A DNA stretch of 64,000 nucleotides from Dactylosporangium fulvum (GTDB lineage: Bacteria > Actinomycetota > Actinomycetes > Mycobacteriales > Micromonosporaceae), in contig NZ_CP073720.1 in assembly GCF_025137375.1 (NCBI RefSeq), positions 6,534,501 to 6,598,500 of the forward strand. The letters are read 5' to 3'. This document shows positions 8,679 through 17,388 of this stretch, piece by piece. A program made the position numbers and the translations under genes. The notes under the pieces are model-generated. The model was not told where the DNA came from, did not search any database, and saw only the letters and a list, made by a program, of their open reading frames with translations. Each line of letters starts with the position of its first letter. Position 1 is the first letter of the stretch.

Positions 8679-8731
8679 CATGATCCGGGAGACTTCGCGC
8701 CGGATATGGGCGTCAAGTCTTCCGGATCATG
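8679..8731. repeat. CATGATC palindrome carrying the stop codon of the next gene
   Basis: CATGATCCGGGAGACTT (8679-8695) pairs with AAGTCTTCCGGATCATG (8715-8731) with one G-U, around a 19-nt loop. The TGA stop of the minus-strand ceramidase-like gene (8727-8729) lies inside the right arm, so the element is transcribed as the end of that mRNA and could act as its terminator. Confidence 0.75.
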
Positions 8732-9422
8732 GGGCGGACGGCTCGTGGCTGCGCACGATTGCGTAGCCGACCAGAAACAGCACCACCGCGTTGAGGCAGT
8801 GCCACAGGAAGTGGGTGCCGATCGGGATCGCGGTGCAGATCGGGGCGTCGATCGTCCGGAACGTCAGTGACGCTGCGAACACGGCCGCCGCGGTCAGCAG
8901 GATCCTGCCGGGGGCGGACCCGACCGGCGGGGCGGTGGCGGGTCCGGGACGCGGCGGGCGGGTCGCTGCCAGGCCGAAGCCGACCAGGGCCAGCAGCGCC
9001 GGGAGGTAGCCGCCCAGCGTTGCGCGGTCGCCGCCGACGGTGAACAGCACGGCGTTGACCGCTGCGGCGCCGGCGACGAAGGCCGGAGCCGCCGGCCAGG
9101 CCCACGACCACCGTACCCGCCAGCGCCAGTGGATCAGCACCACCACCGACACGAGGATGAACAGCAGGATCGACAGGCTGTCGAGCGCGGCCGTCGGGGT
9201 GGTCGCCGCCATGTGGAACGTCCAGCTGCACACGCCGACCACCGCGGTCAGGGCCGGCGGCAGCCACAGGCTGAACGGGGGCGGCACCGGCCGGCGGGCC
9301 AGCAGGGCGAACAGCACCGCCGCCGCGACGAGGAATGCGACGTTGCTCACGGCGTTGAGCGGCTCGTTCCACAGGCCGGGCGCGATCCGCTCGCAATACG
9401 AGTCCACGTACACGCCGTGCAT
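8727..9422 (-). CDS. Ceramidase-like (CREST-type) seven-helix membrane hydrolase
   Basis: 231 residues with about seven membrane helices. Conserved sites of the alkaline ceramidase family are present in order: 'YCER' and 'EPLNAVSNVAF' at the N-terminus, 'SWTFHMAATTPTAALDSLSI' in the middle (Ser/His/Asp), and 'GTHFLWHCLNAV' near the C-terminus (two more zinc-ligand His). Such proteins hydrolyse amide bonds of membrane lipids with a buried zinc; the bacterial substrate is unknown. The ATG at 9422 starts 11 residues before the Cys-Glu motif, as is typical. An upstream in-frame ATG at 9494 would add 24 residues and leave 27 bp to the divergent kinase gene. The stop lies inside a palindrome. Confidence 0.78.
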   Translation of the reverse strand: MHGVYVDSYCERIAPGLWNEPLNAVSNVAFLVAAAVLFALLARRPVPPPFSLWLPPALTAVVGVCSWTFHMAATTPTAALDSLSILLFILVSVVVLIHWRWRVRWSWAWPAAPAFVAGAAAVNAVLFTVGGDRATLGGYLPALLALVGFGLAATRPPRPGPATAPPVGSAPGRILLTAAAVFAASLTFRTIDAPICTAIPIGTHFLWHCLNAVVLFLVGYAIVRSHEPSAP

Positions 9423-9521
9423 TCTTCGCAAGAGGTACGACCAAATCGTGAACTCCGGGCGACGCCACACCGTGCCCGGGGTGGTGCGTGGCATGAAGAT
9501 CCGTCGGGTACACAATGGTGC

Positions 9522-12230
9522 ATGACCGCCGCGCCCTCCCTCGTCGCCGACCGCTACCGTCTCCTCCAACCGCTCGGCGCCGGCGGGATGGGCCGGGTGT
9601 GGCGGGCCCAGGACGAGACCCTGCACCGGGACGTCGCGGTCAAACAGATCGTCCTGCCGCCTGAGCTGCTCGACAGCGCCCGCGACGTCGCCATGGAGCG
9701 GACGCTGCGCGAGGCGCGGGCCGCGGCGCGGCTCAGTCACCCGAACGTGGTGCGGGTTTATGATGTGCTGGCGGCGGAGGGGCATCCTTGGCTCGTCATG
9801 GAATACGTGCCGTCCCGTTCCCTCGACGAGGTCATCCGCGCCGACGGCCCGCTGGAGCCGAAGCGGGTGGCGGAGATCGGGCTCGCAGTCCTCGACGCGC
9901 TGCAGGCCGCCCACCGGGCCGGGGTCGACCACCGTGACATCAAGCCCGGAAACGTCCTTCTCGCTCAGGACGGACGTGTCGTACTGACCGACTTCGGCAT
10001 CGCCCGCGTCGAAGGCGAAGGCCATGTGACGCGGACCGGGCTCGTGCTGGGCTCGCCGGAGTACATCGCGCCGGAGCGGGCCCGCGAGGGCATCGCCGGC
10101 CCGGCGAGTGACCTGTGGTCGCTGGGCGCGACGCTGTATGCGGCGGTCGAGGGCCGTTCGCCGTTCGGCCGCGGCTCCGCGATGGAGACGCTGACCGCGC
10201 TGGCGTCCGAGGAGGCCGACCCGCCCCAGCGTGCCGGTTCGATGGAGCCGACACTGCGAGCGCTCCTGCGCAAAGACCCCCGCGCCCGGGCCGGGTTCGC
10301 CGAGACGGCCGAGTTGCTGCGCGCGGCCGTCACCGAGCAGCCGGTCCGCCGGCGCCGTTCCTGGCTGAGCGGCTGGGGCCGGCCGGCGGCGCCCGCCACC
10401 CAGTCACGCCCGGCGCGACAGGCGCGGGGTCTGCCCTCGGGACCGGGAGCGGCGCCCGGGCGTGCGGTTCCCCCGGCGGCGCCGGTGCCGCCCCAGCGGA
10501 CGCCGCAGCAGAACCCGGACACGATCGTGAAGCCGGCGGTCCGGGGCATGGCGGCCGTGCCGATACCCGCGCCGGCCCCACCGGCGGAGGAAGCACCCAC
10601 GCCGAAGCCGGTGACCGCCCGGGAGCCCGAAGTGGCGCCGCAGGAGCCCGAGGTGGCGGCACACGAGCCCGAGACGGCGCCGCAAGATGCCGAGGTAGCG
10701 GCACGAGACACCGAGGCAGCGGCGCACGAGCCCGAGACGGTCCCGCAAGATGCCGAGGTGGCGGCACACAAGCCCGAGACGGCACCGCAGGACGCCGAGG
10801 TAGCGGCACGAGACACCGAAGCAGCGGCACACGAGCCCGAGACGGTCCCGCAAGATGCCGAGGTGGCGGCACACAAGCCCGAGACGGCGCCGCAGGACGC
10901 CGAGGCAGCGGCACGAGACACCGGGGCAACGGCGCACGAGCCCGAGACGGCGCCGCAGGACGCCGAGGCAGCGGCACAAGAGCCCGCGGCGACGCTGGAG
11001 CCCGAGATCGTCGCCCCGGAGCCGGAAGCGATCCACGAACCAGAGACCGCAGACGAACCCGAGGCGACCACCGAGCCAGCGGCGGTCATCGAGCCCGAGG
11101 CAGCGGCGGAAGAACCGGAAACCGCTCACGAACCCGAGGCGTCCGCCGCAGAGCCGGAGGCCGCGCACCAACCCGAGACGGCGGCTGCGGAACCGGAGAC
11201 CGACCGCGAGCCCGAGACAACCGACGCGGAGCCGGAGACCGCACACCAACCCGAGACGGCGGCTGCGGAACCGGAGACCGACCGCGAGCCGGAGGCAGCG
11301 GCTGTCCCCGAGCCGGAAGCAGTGGCTGTCCCCGAGCCGGAGGCTACGGCCGAGCCGGAGACCGTCGCCGAACCCCAGGCGGCCGAGGTCGCGGAGCCGG
11401 CTGCCCGGCCGGCGACCGGCGCGGCCGTGAAGGCGGAACCTCCGGCGGTCGCCGTCCAGCCGGAGCGGGAACGGCGCGGCCACGGGCCTGCTGTCGCTCC
11501 TCCGGTGGGGGTGGGGAAACGGGGCCCGGGTCGTACGACTCCCAAGGCCGCGGTGCTCGCCGGAGTGGCGGCGCTCGTGGCCGTGTCGCTGATCGTGTGG
11601 CTGGCGGTCGGCTCCGGCGACGACAAGCCCGGCGGCGAGACCGCGGCGCCCGCCCGGTCTGCCGGCACCGCGCCGGCGACGACCGCCGCGCCGAGCCCTA
11701 CCGCGAATGATGCCAGCCCCACCGGGCAGGCGCCGAGCAGCGCCGCCGCCGGGCCGACGAGCGCCGCGCCCAGCAGCACGCTCCCGCCGCTGCCGCCGGG
11801 CTGGATCGACTACCACGATCCTACGGGCTTCTCCGTGTACGTCCCCGCGGGCTGGCGGCAGTCGAAGGAGCGCTCGATCATGTACTTCCGCGACTCGGGC
11901 AGCGGCAAGGTGCTGGGCATCGACCAGACCAGCGAGCCGAAGCCGGACCCGGTGGCGGACTGGCAGGCCCAGCGGGACTCCCGCATCAGAGGTGGCGACT
12001 TCAAGAACTACGCGGAGGTCCGCCTCCAGCCGGTCGGCTACTTCCAGAAAGCCGCCGACTGGGAGTTCACGTTCGACGGCAGCGGCGGGCGCCGGCACGT
12101 CAACAACCGGGGCGTGATCACGTCACCGACGCAGGCGTACGGCATCTACTGGCAGACGAAGGACTCCGACTGGGAGGCCGCCCGGCCCGAGCTGCAGCTG
12201 GTCTTCGACAGCTTCAGGCCGAAGCCGTAG
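9522..12230 (+). CDS. Membrane Ser/Thr protein kinase with long Glu-Pro repeat linker
   Basis: 902 residues. Kinase domain about 12-270: Gly loop 'LGAGGMG', Lys41, 'HRDIKPGN' (Asp139, Asn144), DFG Asp157 and 'SPEYIAPE'. A cytoplasmic linker of about 270 residues (367-635) is built of 'EPE', 'EPET' and 'PQDAEVAA' units, including a 35-residue repeat. One membrane helix follows (about 676-697), then a Thr/Pro/Ser-rich spacer and an extracellular domain (about 764-902) beginning 'GWIDYHDPTGFSVYVP'. There are no PASTA domains; the outer domain likely senses a different ligand. All catalytic residues are present. CACAAT 5 nt before the ATG suggests a leaderless message. It converges on the FUSC gene with a 3-bp gap. 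Confidence 0.92.
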   Translation: MTAAPSLVADRYRLLQPLGAGGMGRVWRAQDETLHRDVAVKQIVLPPELLDSARDVAMERTLREARAAARLSHPNVVRVYDVLAAEGHPWLVMEYVPSRSLDEVIRADGPLEPKRVAEIGLAVLDALQAAHRAGVDHRDIKPGNVLLAQDGRVVLTDFGIARVEGEGHVTRTGLVLGSPEYIAPERAREGIAGPASDLWSLGATLYAAVEGRSPFGRGSAMETLTALASEEADPPQRAGSMEPTLRALLRKDPRARAGFAETAELLRAAVTEQPVRRRRSWLSGWGRPAAPATQSRPARQARGLPSGPGAAPGRAVPPAAPVPPQRTPQQNPDTIVKPAVRGMAAVPIPAPAPPAEEAPTPKPVTAREPEVAPQEPEVAAHEPETAPQDAEVAARDTEAAAHEPETVPQDAEVAAHKPETAPQDAEVAARDTEAAAHEPETVPQDAEVAAHKPETAPQDAEAAARDTGATAHEPETAPQDAEAAAQEPAATLEPEIVAPEPEAIHEPETADEPEATTEPAAVIEPEAAAEEPETAHEPEASAAEPEAAHQPETAAAEPETDREPETTDAEPETAHQPETAAAEPETDREPEAAAVPEPEAVAVPEPEATAEPETVAEPQAAEVAEPAARPATGAAVKAEPPAVAVQPERERRGHGPAVAPPVGVGKRGPGRTTPKAAVLAGVAALVAVSLIVWLAVGSGDDKPGGETAAPARSAGTAPATTAAPSPTANDASPTGQAPSSAAAGPTSAAPSSTLPPLPPGWIDYHDPTGFSVYVPAGWRQSKERSIMYFRDSGSGKVLGIDQTSEPKPDPVADWQAQRDSRIRGGDFKNYAEVRLQPVGYFQKAADWEFTFDGSGGRRHVNNRGVITSPTQAYGIYWQTKDSDWEAARPELQLVFDSFRPKP
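10691..10978 (+). repeat. 105-bp tandem repeat inside the kinase gene
   Basis: Units start at 10691, 10796 and 10901; the first two are almost identical and the third is diverged and shortened. Each unit encodes 35 residues of the form 'VAARDTEAAAHEPETVPQDA' plus 'EVAAHKPETAPQDA'. The length is a multiple of three, so copy number can change without breaking the frame. Confidence 0.85.
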
Positions 12231-12233
12231 CGT

Positions 12234-14429
12234 TCAGGCCGAGGCCCTGGCGAGCGCCCGCGCCGGATCGACCAGGGACGGCTGGAGCCGGCGGGCGGCG
12301 TCGAGGTGGCCGCCGGTCCACAGCATGCGCACGGCGGTGGCGGTGGCGCTCAGGTCACGCTCGACCGTCGCGCGCAGCGTCGCCGTGGTCGCGGTGTCCG
12401 GCGGCAGCGCGTCGGGCACCGGCCCGTCGCCGGTGATCGCGTCGGCCAGGGTCCGGTACCAGCCGGCGACCGCATGCCCGGCCGCCTCGAGCTCCTGCCG
12501 GGCCGCGGTCCGGTCGCCGGCGGCCGCGCCCACGTCGCTCTCCCACAGGTCGAGCACCGCGTCGGCGGCGAGCCGCAGCCCGACGACACCGCCGACGAGC
12601 CGGGTGACGGCGGTGAGCGGCACCGGCTTGGCGCCGTGCTCGCCGAGGTACGTGCGGAAGGCGTCGTCGAGCCGGCGGTTCGCCGCCGCGGCCCGCTGCG
12701 CCGCGGCCCGTGGTGACGCGGTCGGCGGGGCCGCGCTGTCGCAGCGGCTGATGCCGAAGTCGACGGCGGCGCGCAGGTAGTGGGCGCTGTCGGTGTAGGC
12801 CTGCGCCAGGGCGGTGTTGAGCGCCTTCCCGGCGCCGCGCGGCCAGAACAGCAGGCCCACGGCGAGGCTGACCGCGCAGCCGATCGCGACGTCCTCGACG
12901 CGGACGATGCCGACCCGCCAGCCCCTCGGCTCGATGATGTTGAAGATCAGGACGAGGGCGATCGTGAAGCCGGCCTGCCCGGCGGCGAAGGAGATGGTGG
13001 CCGGGGCGAGGCCGGCGAACAGGACCGCGAGCGGCAGTACCGCCCAGAACAGCACGGTGTTGGTGCCGATGAGGACGACGATCACCCCGCCGACGGCGAG
13101 GCCGGCGAACGTGCCGAGCAGGCCGCGCACCGCGGTCTGGCCGGTGGCGAGGGCGTTGGAGCGCAGCACGGACAGCGCGCCGAGGACCACCCAGAAGGAG
13201 TACTCGACGCCGGTCAGGCGCGCCACGAGCACGGCGAGCGCCAGTCCGGCCGCGGCCCGGATGCTGTTGTGCAGCCAGACCGAGTGCGGTTCGAGGTGGG
13301 CGGCGGCGCGTTCGCGGGCGGACGACAGCGGGGTCCCGAGGCCGCTGGGCTGCCAGCCGAGGATCCGCTGCAGCCAGGTGCGCCGGTCGGCGGCGACGGT
13401 CAGCTCGATGTTCGCGGCGATCGCGGCGACCGCGAACCGCACCTCCTGGGCGCGGAAACTCGGGTCGAGCGCGGTGGCGTCGGCGACGCTGCAGTGCATC
13501 GCCTCGTGTTCGGTGGCCTCACCCGCGGCGGCCATGTCGTCGAGTGCCCGGTGCATGGCGTCGACGTCGCCGTGCCCGCTGAGCAGTTCGGCGCCGCGCC
13601 GCAGGACCAGGCCGGCGGCGAACTTCTCGGCGCACACCGAGCGCGCGCCGCGGAACTCGGCGGCCTGTGACACCACGCCGCCGAGCCAGCTGAGCTCGTC
13701 GACGAGCCGCACGAGCGCACGGGCGCCGGCGCTGAGGCCGGTGGGGCGGTACGGCGTGGAGTAGAAGTCGCGCTGGAGGGCGGCGACGGCCGCCTCGGCC
13801 CGCCAGGCGGCCGCCCCGATCTGCTCGGGCGCGCCGCCGGGCAGGTCGAGGGCCCGCGCGACCTCGGCCCGCAGCCGGTCGGCGAGCGCGTCGCACACCT
13901 CGGTCACCCGGCCGCGCAGCAGTTCCGGCTCCGGCGCCGGCCACAGCACGGTGATGGCGACGACGCTGGCGGCGAGCGCGATGCCCCAGCCGGCGAGTCG
14001 CTCGGGGACCGCGGACAGCGGCCCGGGCAGGGACGAGGAGAGGATGAACGGCAGGAGCATCGCGGTCCCGGCACCGGCGAGCACCGAGCTGACGACGCCG
14101 GAGAACAGCACGACGAAGGCGATGACGGCGGTGCAGAGGGTGGCGAGCCAGGTGACGGAGGCGACGACCGTACCGAGCGTGATGAAGACGGCGCCGAGGG
14201 CCGCGAGGGCGGCCAGGGCCCGGATCCGGTCGGAGGCCGGGCCGGTGAAGTCCGCGAACAGCAGCAGGGCGAAGCAGCCGAACGCGGTGTAGGTCGCGAT
14301 CGTCGGGATGCCGATCAGCCCGATGCTGAGCCCGAACGCCGCGGGCGTGACGACGGCGGTGCGGGCCGCCCGGCGCAGCACGGCGAGGTCCGGGTCGCGG
14401 CGCCGCAGCCACTCCGCCGGACGAACCAA
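12234..14429 (-). CDS. FUSC-family (aromatic-acid-exporter-like) membrane protein
   Basis: About 731 residues with two hydrophobic blocks (near the N-terminus and in the middle), each followed by a long soluble helical stretch. This is the duplicated FUSC/YccS layout. The second block starts at 'SIRAAAGLALAVLVARLTGVEYSFWVVLGALSVLRSN' split, with 'F-W-V-V-L-G-A-L-S-V' typical of the family. FUSC proteins are thought to be membrane exporters of aromatic acids or similar compounds; the substrate here is unknown. Start: TTG at 14429 with AGGAG 8 nt upstream; a GTG at 14438 is possible. It is divergent from the phosphatase gene (39 bp apart). Confidence 0.82.
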   Translation of the reverse strand: MVRPAEWLRRRDPDLAVLRRAARTAVVTPAAFGLSIGLIGIPTIATYTAFGCFALLLFADFTGPASDRIRALAALAALGAVFITLGTVVASVTWLATLCTAVIAFVVLFSGVVSSVLAGAGTAMLLPFILSSSLPGPLSAVPERLAGWGIALAASVVAITVLWPAPEPELLRGRVTEVCDALADRLRAEVARALDLPGGAPEQIGAAAWRAEAAVAALQRDFYSTPYRPTGLSAGARALVRLVDELSWLGGVVSQAAEFRGARSVCAEKFAAGLVLRRGAELLSGHGDVDAMHRALDDMAAAGEATEHEAMHCSVADATALDPSFRAQEVRFAVAAIAANIELTVAADRRTWLQRILGWQPSGLGTPLSSARERAAAHLEPHSVWLHNSIRAAAGLALAVLVARLTGVEYSFWVVLGALSVLRSNALATGQTAVRGLLGTFAGLAVGGVIVVLIGTNTVLFWAVLPLAVLFAGLAPATISFAAGQAGFTIALVLIFNIIEPRGWRVGIVRVEDVAIGCAVSLAVGLLFWPRGAGKALNTALAQAYTDSAHYLRAAVDFGISRCDSAAPPTASPRAAAQRAAAANRRLDDAFRTYLGEHGAKPVPLTAVTRLVGGVVGLRLAADAVLDLWESDVGAAAGDRTAARQELEAAGHAVAGWYRTLADAITGDGPVPDALPPDTATTATLRATVERDLSATATAVRMLWTGGHLDAARRLQPSLVDPARALARASA

Positions 14430-14467
14430 GGGACGCACTCCTGGATTCGACCACGTACGGTGGGCGG

Positions 14468-14899
14468 ATGACCGACGGATGGACCCCTGACAGCAACGGA
14501 GTGCTACGCCTGCCGTCCGGACGGCTGGTTCGCGGGCGGGGACTGCGTCGGCCGCTGCCGGCGGGACCGGTGCCGACGTTCGGGTTGTACCTGCTCGGCA
14601 AGCCGCCGCCGGCGACGGAGTGGGCGGCGCGCTGGCTGCGGTGGCCCGACTTCCGGCTGCCGGCCGACCGCGACGACGCCGCCGACGCGTTCCGCGACGT
14701 GCTGGCCCGGGCGGGTGACGGGCGGGTCGAGGTGGCGTGCGGCGGCGGCCGCGGGCGCACCGGGACGGCGCTCGCCTGCATCGCCGTCCTCGACGGGGTG
14801 CCGGCGGCGGAGGCGGTCGCGTTCGTGCGGCGGCACTACGCGTCGCACGCGGTGGAGACGCCCTGGCAGAAGCGTTACGTGTCCCGGTTCCCCGGCTGA
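14468..14899 (+). CDS. Protein-tyrosine/dual-specificity phosphatase-like protein
   Basis: 143 residues. The catalytic P-loop 'ACGGGRGRTGTALA' fits C-x5-R-(T/S): the Cys is the nucleophile and the Arg binds phosphate. A possible general-acid Asp lies upstream in 'LRWPDFRLPAD', as in the WPD loop. This is a small cytoplasmic phosphatase of the type common in actinobacteria. TACGGT ends 6 nt before the ATG and there is no Shine-Dalgarno, so the message is probably leaderless. It may counteract the Ser/Thr kinase nearby, but that is speculation. The gene overlaps the convergent racemase gene by 25 bp. Confidence 0.8.
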   Translation: MTDGWTPDSNGVLRLPSGRLVRGRGLRRPLPAGPVPTFGLYLLGKPPPATEWAARWLRWPDFRLPADRDDAADAFRDVLARAGDGRVEVACGGGRGRTGTALACIAVLDGVPAAEAVAFVRRHYASHAVETPWQKRYVSRFPG

Positions 14900-15999
14900 C
14901 CGGCCAGGTCCTTGATCTCGTCGGCGGTGAAGCCCCATCCCGCGAGGGCGGGGCCGGTGTCGCCGGGCGGGGTGGGCGCCAGGGCCGGGGTGCGGGAGAA
15001 GCGGGGCGCCGCGACCGGCTGGGTGACGCCGCCGAGGGTGGTGAACGTGCCGCGGGCCGCCATGTGTGGGTGGTGCGGCGCCTCCCGCATGGCCAGCACC
15101 GGCGCGACACACGCGTCGGTGCCCTCGAACACGGCCGCCCACTCGTCGCGGGTGCGGGTGGCGAACGCCGCCGCGAACGCCTCCCGGTGCGCGGGCCAGG
15201 CGTCGCGGTCGTACTGCCCGCCCTCCGGGGTGACTCCGAGCCCGGCGACGAGCGCGGCGTAGAACTGCGGCTCCAGGGCGCCGACCGCGACGAACCGCCC
15301 GTCGGCGCACCGGTAGGTGTCGTAGAACGGCGCGCCGCCGTCGAGGAGGTTGGCCTGCCGCTCGTCGACCCAGAAGCCGGTGCCGAGCATGCCGTACAGC
15401 ATGGTCGTGAGTGACGCCGCGCCGTCGACCATCGCGGCGTCGACGACCTGCCCCTTGCCGCTGCGGCCCCGCTCCAGCAGGGCCGCCAGCACGCCGACGA
15501 CGAGGAAGAGCGCGCCGCCGCCGAAGTCGGCGACGAGGTTGACGGCCTGCACGGGCCGCTCGCGGGGGCCGATCATGTGCAGGGCGCCGGTCAGGGCCGA
15601 GTACGTGATGTCGTGCCCGGCCCGCTGCGCGAGCGGCCCCTCCTGGCCCCAGCCGGTCATCCGGGCGTAGACGAGGCCCGGGTTCACGGCGAGGCAGTCG
15701 CCGGGGCCGACCCCGAGGCGCTCGGTGACTCCCGGCCGCAGCCCCTCGACGAGGACGTCGGCGCGTTCGGCGAGCCGGAGCACCGCGGCGCGGCCCTCCG
15801 GGCTCTTGAGGTCGAGCTCGAGCCGGGGCCGGCTGCGGAAGAGCGGGCCCATCGGCGCCTCGGCCAGCCCGCCGCCGCCCGGCCGGTCGACCCGGATCAC
15901 CGACGCGCCCAGTTCGGCGAGGAGCATGCACCCGTACGGCGCGGGCCCGATCCCGGTGAACTCGACCACCTTGATGCCGGCGAGCGGCCCTGACGTCAT
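14875..15999 (-). CDS. Alpha-methylacyl-CoA racemase (CaiB/BaiF family)
   Basis: 374 residues. Start ATG 15999 with AGAGGG about 8 nt upstream. It is a family III CoA-transferase fold with racemase signatures: 'RAGHDITYSALTGALH' (catalytic His) and 'NLVADFGGGALF' (catalytic Asp), the same order as in the mycobacterial methylacyl-CoA racemase. It interconverts R and S forms of 2-methylacyl-CoA so that branched fatty acids can enter beta-oxidation. A CoA-transferase role is less likely because the His/Asp pair is intact. Its 3' end overlaps the phosphatase gene. Confidence 0.9.
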   Translation of the reverse strand: MTSGPLAGIKVVEFTGIGPAPYGCMLLAELGASVIRVDRPGGGGLAEAPMGPLFRSRPRLELDLKSPEGRAAVLRLAERADVLVEGLRPGVTERLGVGPGDCLAVNPGLVYARMTGWGQEGPLAQRAGHDITYSALTGALHMIGPRERPVQAVNLVADFGGGALFLVVGVLAALLERGRSGKGQVVDAAMVDGAASLTTMLYGMLGTGFWVDERQANLLDGGAPFYDTYRCADGRFVAVGALEPQFYAALVAGLGVTPEGGQYDRDAWPAHREAFAAAFATRTRDEWAAVFEGTDACVAPVLAMREAPHHPHMAARGTFTTLGGVTQPVAAPRFSRTPALAPTPPGDTGPALAGWGFTADEIKDLAGQPGNRDT

Positions 16000-16023
16000 C
16001 CCTGCCCTCTCTTCTCCGCGTCG

Positions 16024-16092
16024 ATCCTGCAGTTGTGGTGCCTCGACACTCCCACGATGTCCCACTTCGGCAGGCACCACAACTGCATGATC
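16024..16092. repeat. GATC-ended palindrome, 'GTTGTGG' type
   Basis: TGCAGTTGTGGTGCCT (16028-16043) pairs perfectly with AGGCACCACAACTGCA (16072-16087) around a 28-nt loop. The pairing extends outward to GATC at both ends (16024-16027 and 16089-16092) with one mismatch. It lies between the racemase start and the MFS stop. Its arm resembles that of the element at 62.75 kb. Confidence 0.75.
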
Positions 16093-16173
16093 AACGCCGA
16101 GGGGGGTCAGGCGTTCGCGGCATCGATCAGCTTGCGCAGTGGCTGCGCGATCCGGCTGCCGCCGATCCGGTGG

Positions 16174-17388
16174 TTATGTGGGAGACGGCGGCGGCGGAGG
16201 CGCTGTTCGGCGCATCGGCGTGAGCAGGGCCGCGAGCGCGGTGAGCGCGACTGCCGCGCCGGACGGCAGCAGGGTCGCGGTGACGCCGAAGCGGCCCGCG
16301 GCGGTGGTCAGGGTGGCCGCGCCGAGCGGGGCCAGGGTGAGCTGGAGGGTCCAGAACGCCGACGTGACCCGGCCCAGCATGTGCCCCGGCGTCACCTCCT
16401 GGCGCAGGGACATCGACGCGATCCCGGCGACCCCGGTGCACAGCAGGACGACCGCGACGAGCACCGCGACGACCGGGACCAGGCCGGCCAGGCCGACCGC
16501 GGCGATGGCGACGCCGGCCAGGGTGTAGGCGCCGATCCAGGCCGGCCCGAAGCCGGCTCTGCGGCGCACCCGCGCCACGACCGCGGACGCGAGCATGGTG
16601 CCGATGACCCCGGCCGTCATCACGAGGCCGATCGTGCTGTCCGTCTGCCGCAGGTCGTGCTTGAGGTGGTAGATGACCACGTCGTCGAGGGCCGCGGTGA
16701 AGAAGATGAGCACGGTCAGCAGGACCGTGAGCGGCCAGAGCACCGGATGGCGCCGGATGAACCGCACACCGACCGCCAGGCCGCGCCCCTCCGCCCGCGC
16801 CTCGTCGTCCACTGTGGACTTCCGGACGCGCACGAACGCGAGGCCGAGCGCCGACAGCGCGAACGTCACCGCGTCGACGGCGATCGCGGCCGACGGGCCC
16901 GCCGCGCCGGAGATCAGACCCGCGAGCGCCGGCCCGGCCAGGTAGGCGACCGAGTACGTGCCGTAGAGGCGGCCGTTGGCCTCGGTGATCCGGTCGGCGG
17001 GCACCAGGGCGGGCACCACCGTCACGTACGTCACCTGGAACACCATCGAGAAGACCGCGGCCAGCGGCAGGACGAGGTAGACCAGCCAGAGCTGCGGCCC
17101 GAACGCCCAGACGACCGGGATGCTGCCGAACAGCAGGAACCGCGCGACGTCGCAGACCCGCAGCAGCGTCCGCCGGTCGAAGCGGTCGGCGACGTGGCCG
17201 GCGAAGACACCGGCGACGAGCGTGGCGACGCCGTTGAGAGCGGTGACCGCGCCGAGCTGGGCCACCGAGCCGGTGGTGTCGAGGATCAGCAGGGGCACGG
17301 CAACGAGGGAGAACGCGTCGCCCAGCGCCGACAGCGTCTGCGCCGACAGGAACGCGACAAAACTCCGGTCCCGCCAGAGATTCGTCAC
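16174..17388 (-). CDS. MFS exporter (EntS/MFS_3-like)
   Basis: 404 residues with 12 predicted membrane helices. The loop between helices 2 and 3 is 'GHVADRFDRRTLLRVCD', the MFS signature, and the central loop is charged ('RVRKSTVDDEARAEGRG'). The overall pattern is that of drug or siderophore exporters of the EntS type. The GTG start overlaps the TGA of the upstream polyamine-synthase-like gene in GTGA, so the two proteins are made together. Export of the product made by that enzyme is the simplest reading. Confidence 0.85.
   Translation of the reverse strand: MTNLWRDRSFVAFLSAQTLSALGDAFSLVAVPLLILDTTGSVAQLGAVTALNGVATLVAGVFAGHVADRFDRRTLLRVCDVARFLLFGSIPVVWAFGPQLWLVYLVLPLAAVFSMVFQVTYVTVVPALVPADRITEANGRLYGTYSVAYLAGPALAGLISGAAGPSAAIAVDAVTFALSALGLAFVRVRKSTVDDEARAEGRGLAVGVRFIRRHPVLWPLTVLLTVLIFFTAALDDVVIYHLKHDLRQTDSTIGLVMTAGVIGTMLASAVVARVRRRAGFGPAWIGAYTLAGVAIAAVGLAGLVPVVAVLVAVVLLCTGVAGIASMSLRQEVTPGHMLGRVTSAFWTLQLTLAPLGAATLTTAAGRFGVTATLLPSGAAVALTALAALLTPMRRTAPPPPPSPT

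Larger units (their letters stand above)
8017..8726. other. Gene-free strip rich in repeats and palindromes
   Basis: About 700 bp between the PadR promoter and the ceramidase-like gene. No frame shows a family motif or coding-like composition; open frames here come from low stop density. It holds a 13-bp minisatellite (8103-8180), palindromes at 8244-8293, 8493-8520 and 8679-8731, and degraded palindromic pieces such as CATGATCGCG/CGCGGTCACG near 8339-8366 and a lone TTCATGATCA at 8578-8587. Confidence 0.6.

Noticed and set aside
12306..13764. Plus-strand frames opposite the FUSC gene
   Set aside because: No motifs; the minus strand shows two well-formed membrane blocks of the FUSC family.
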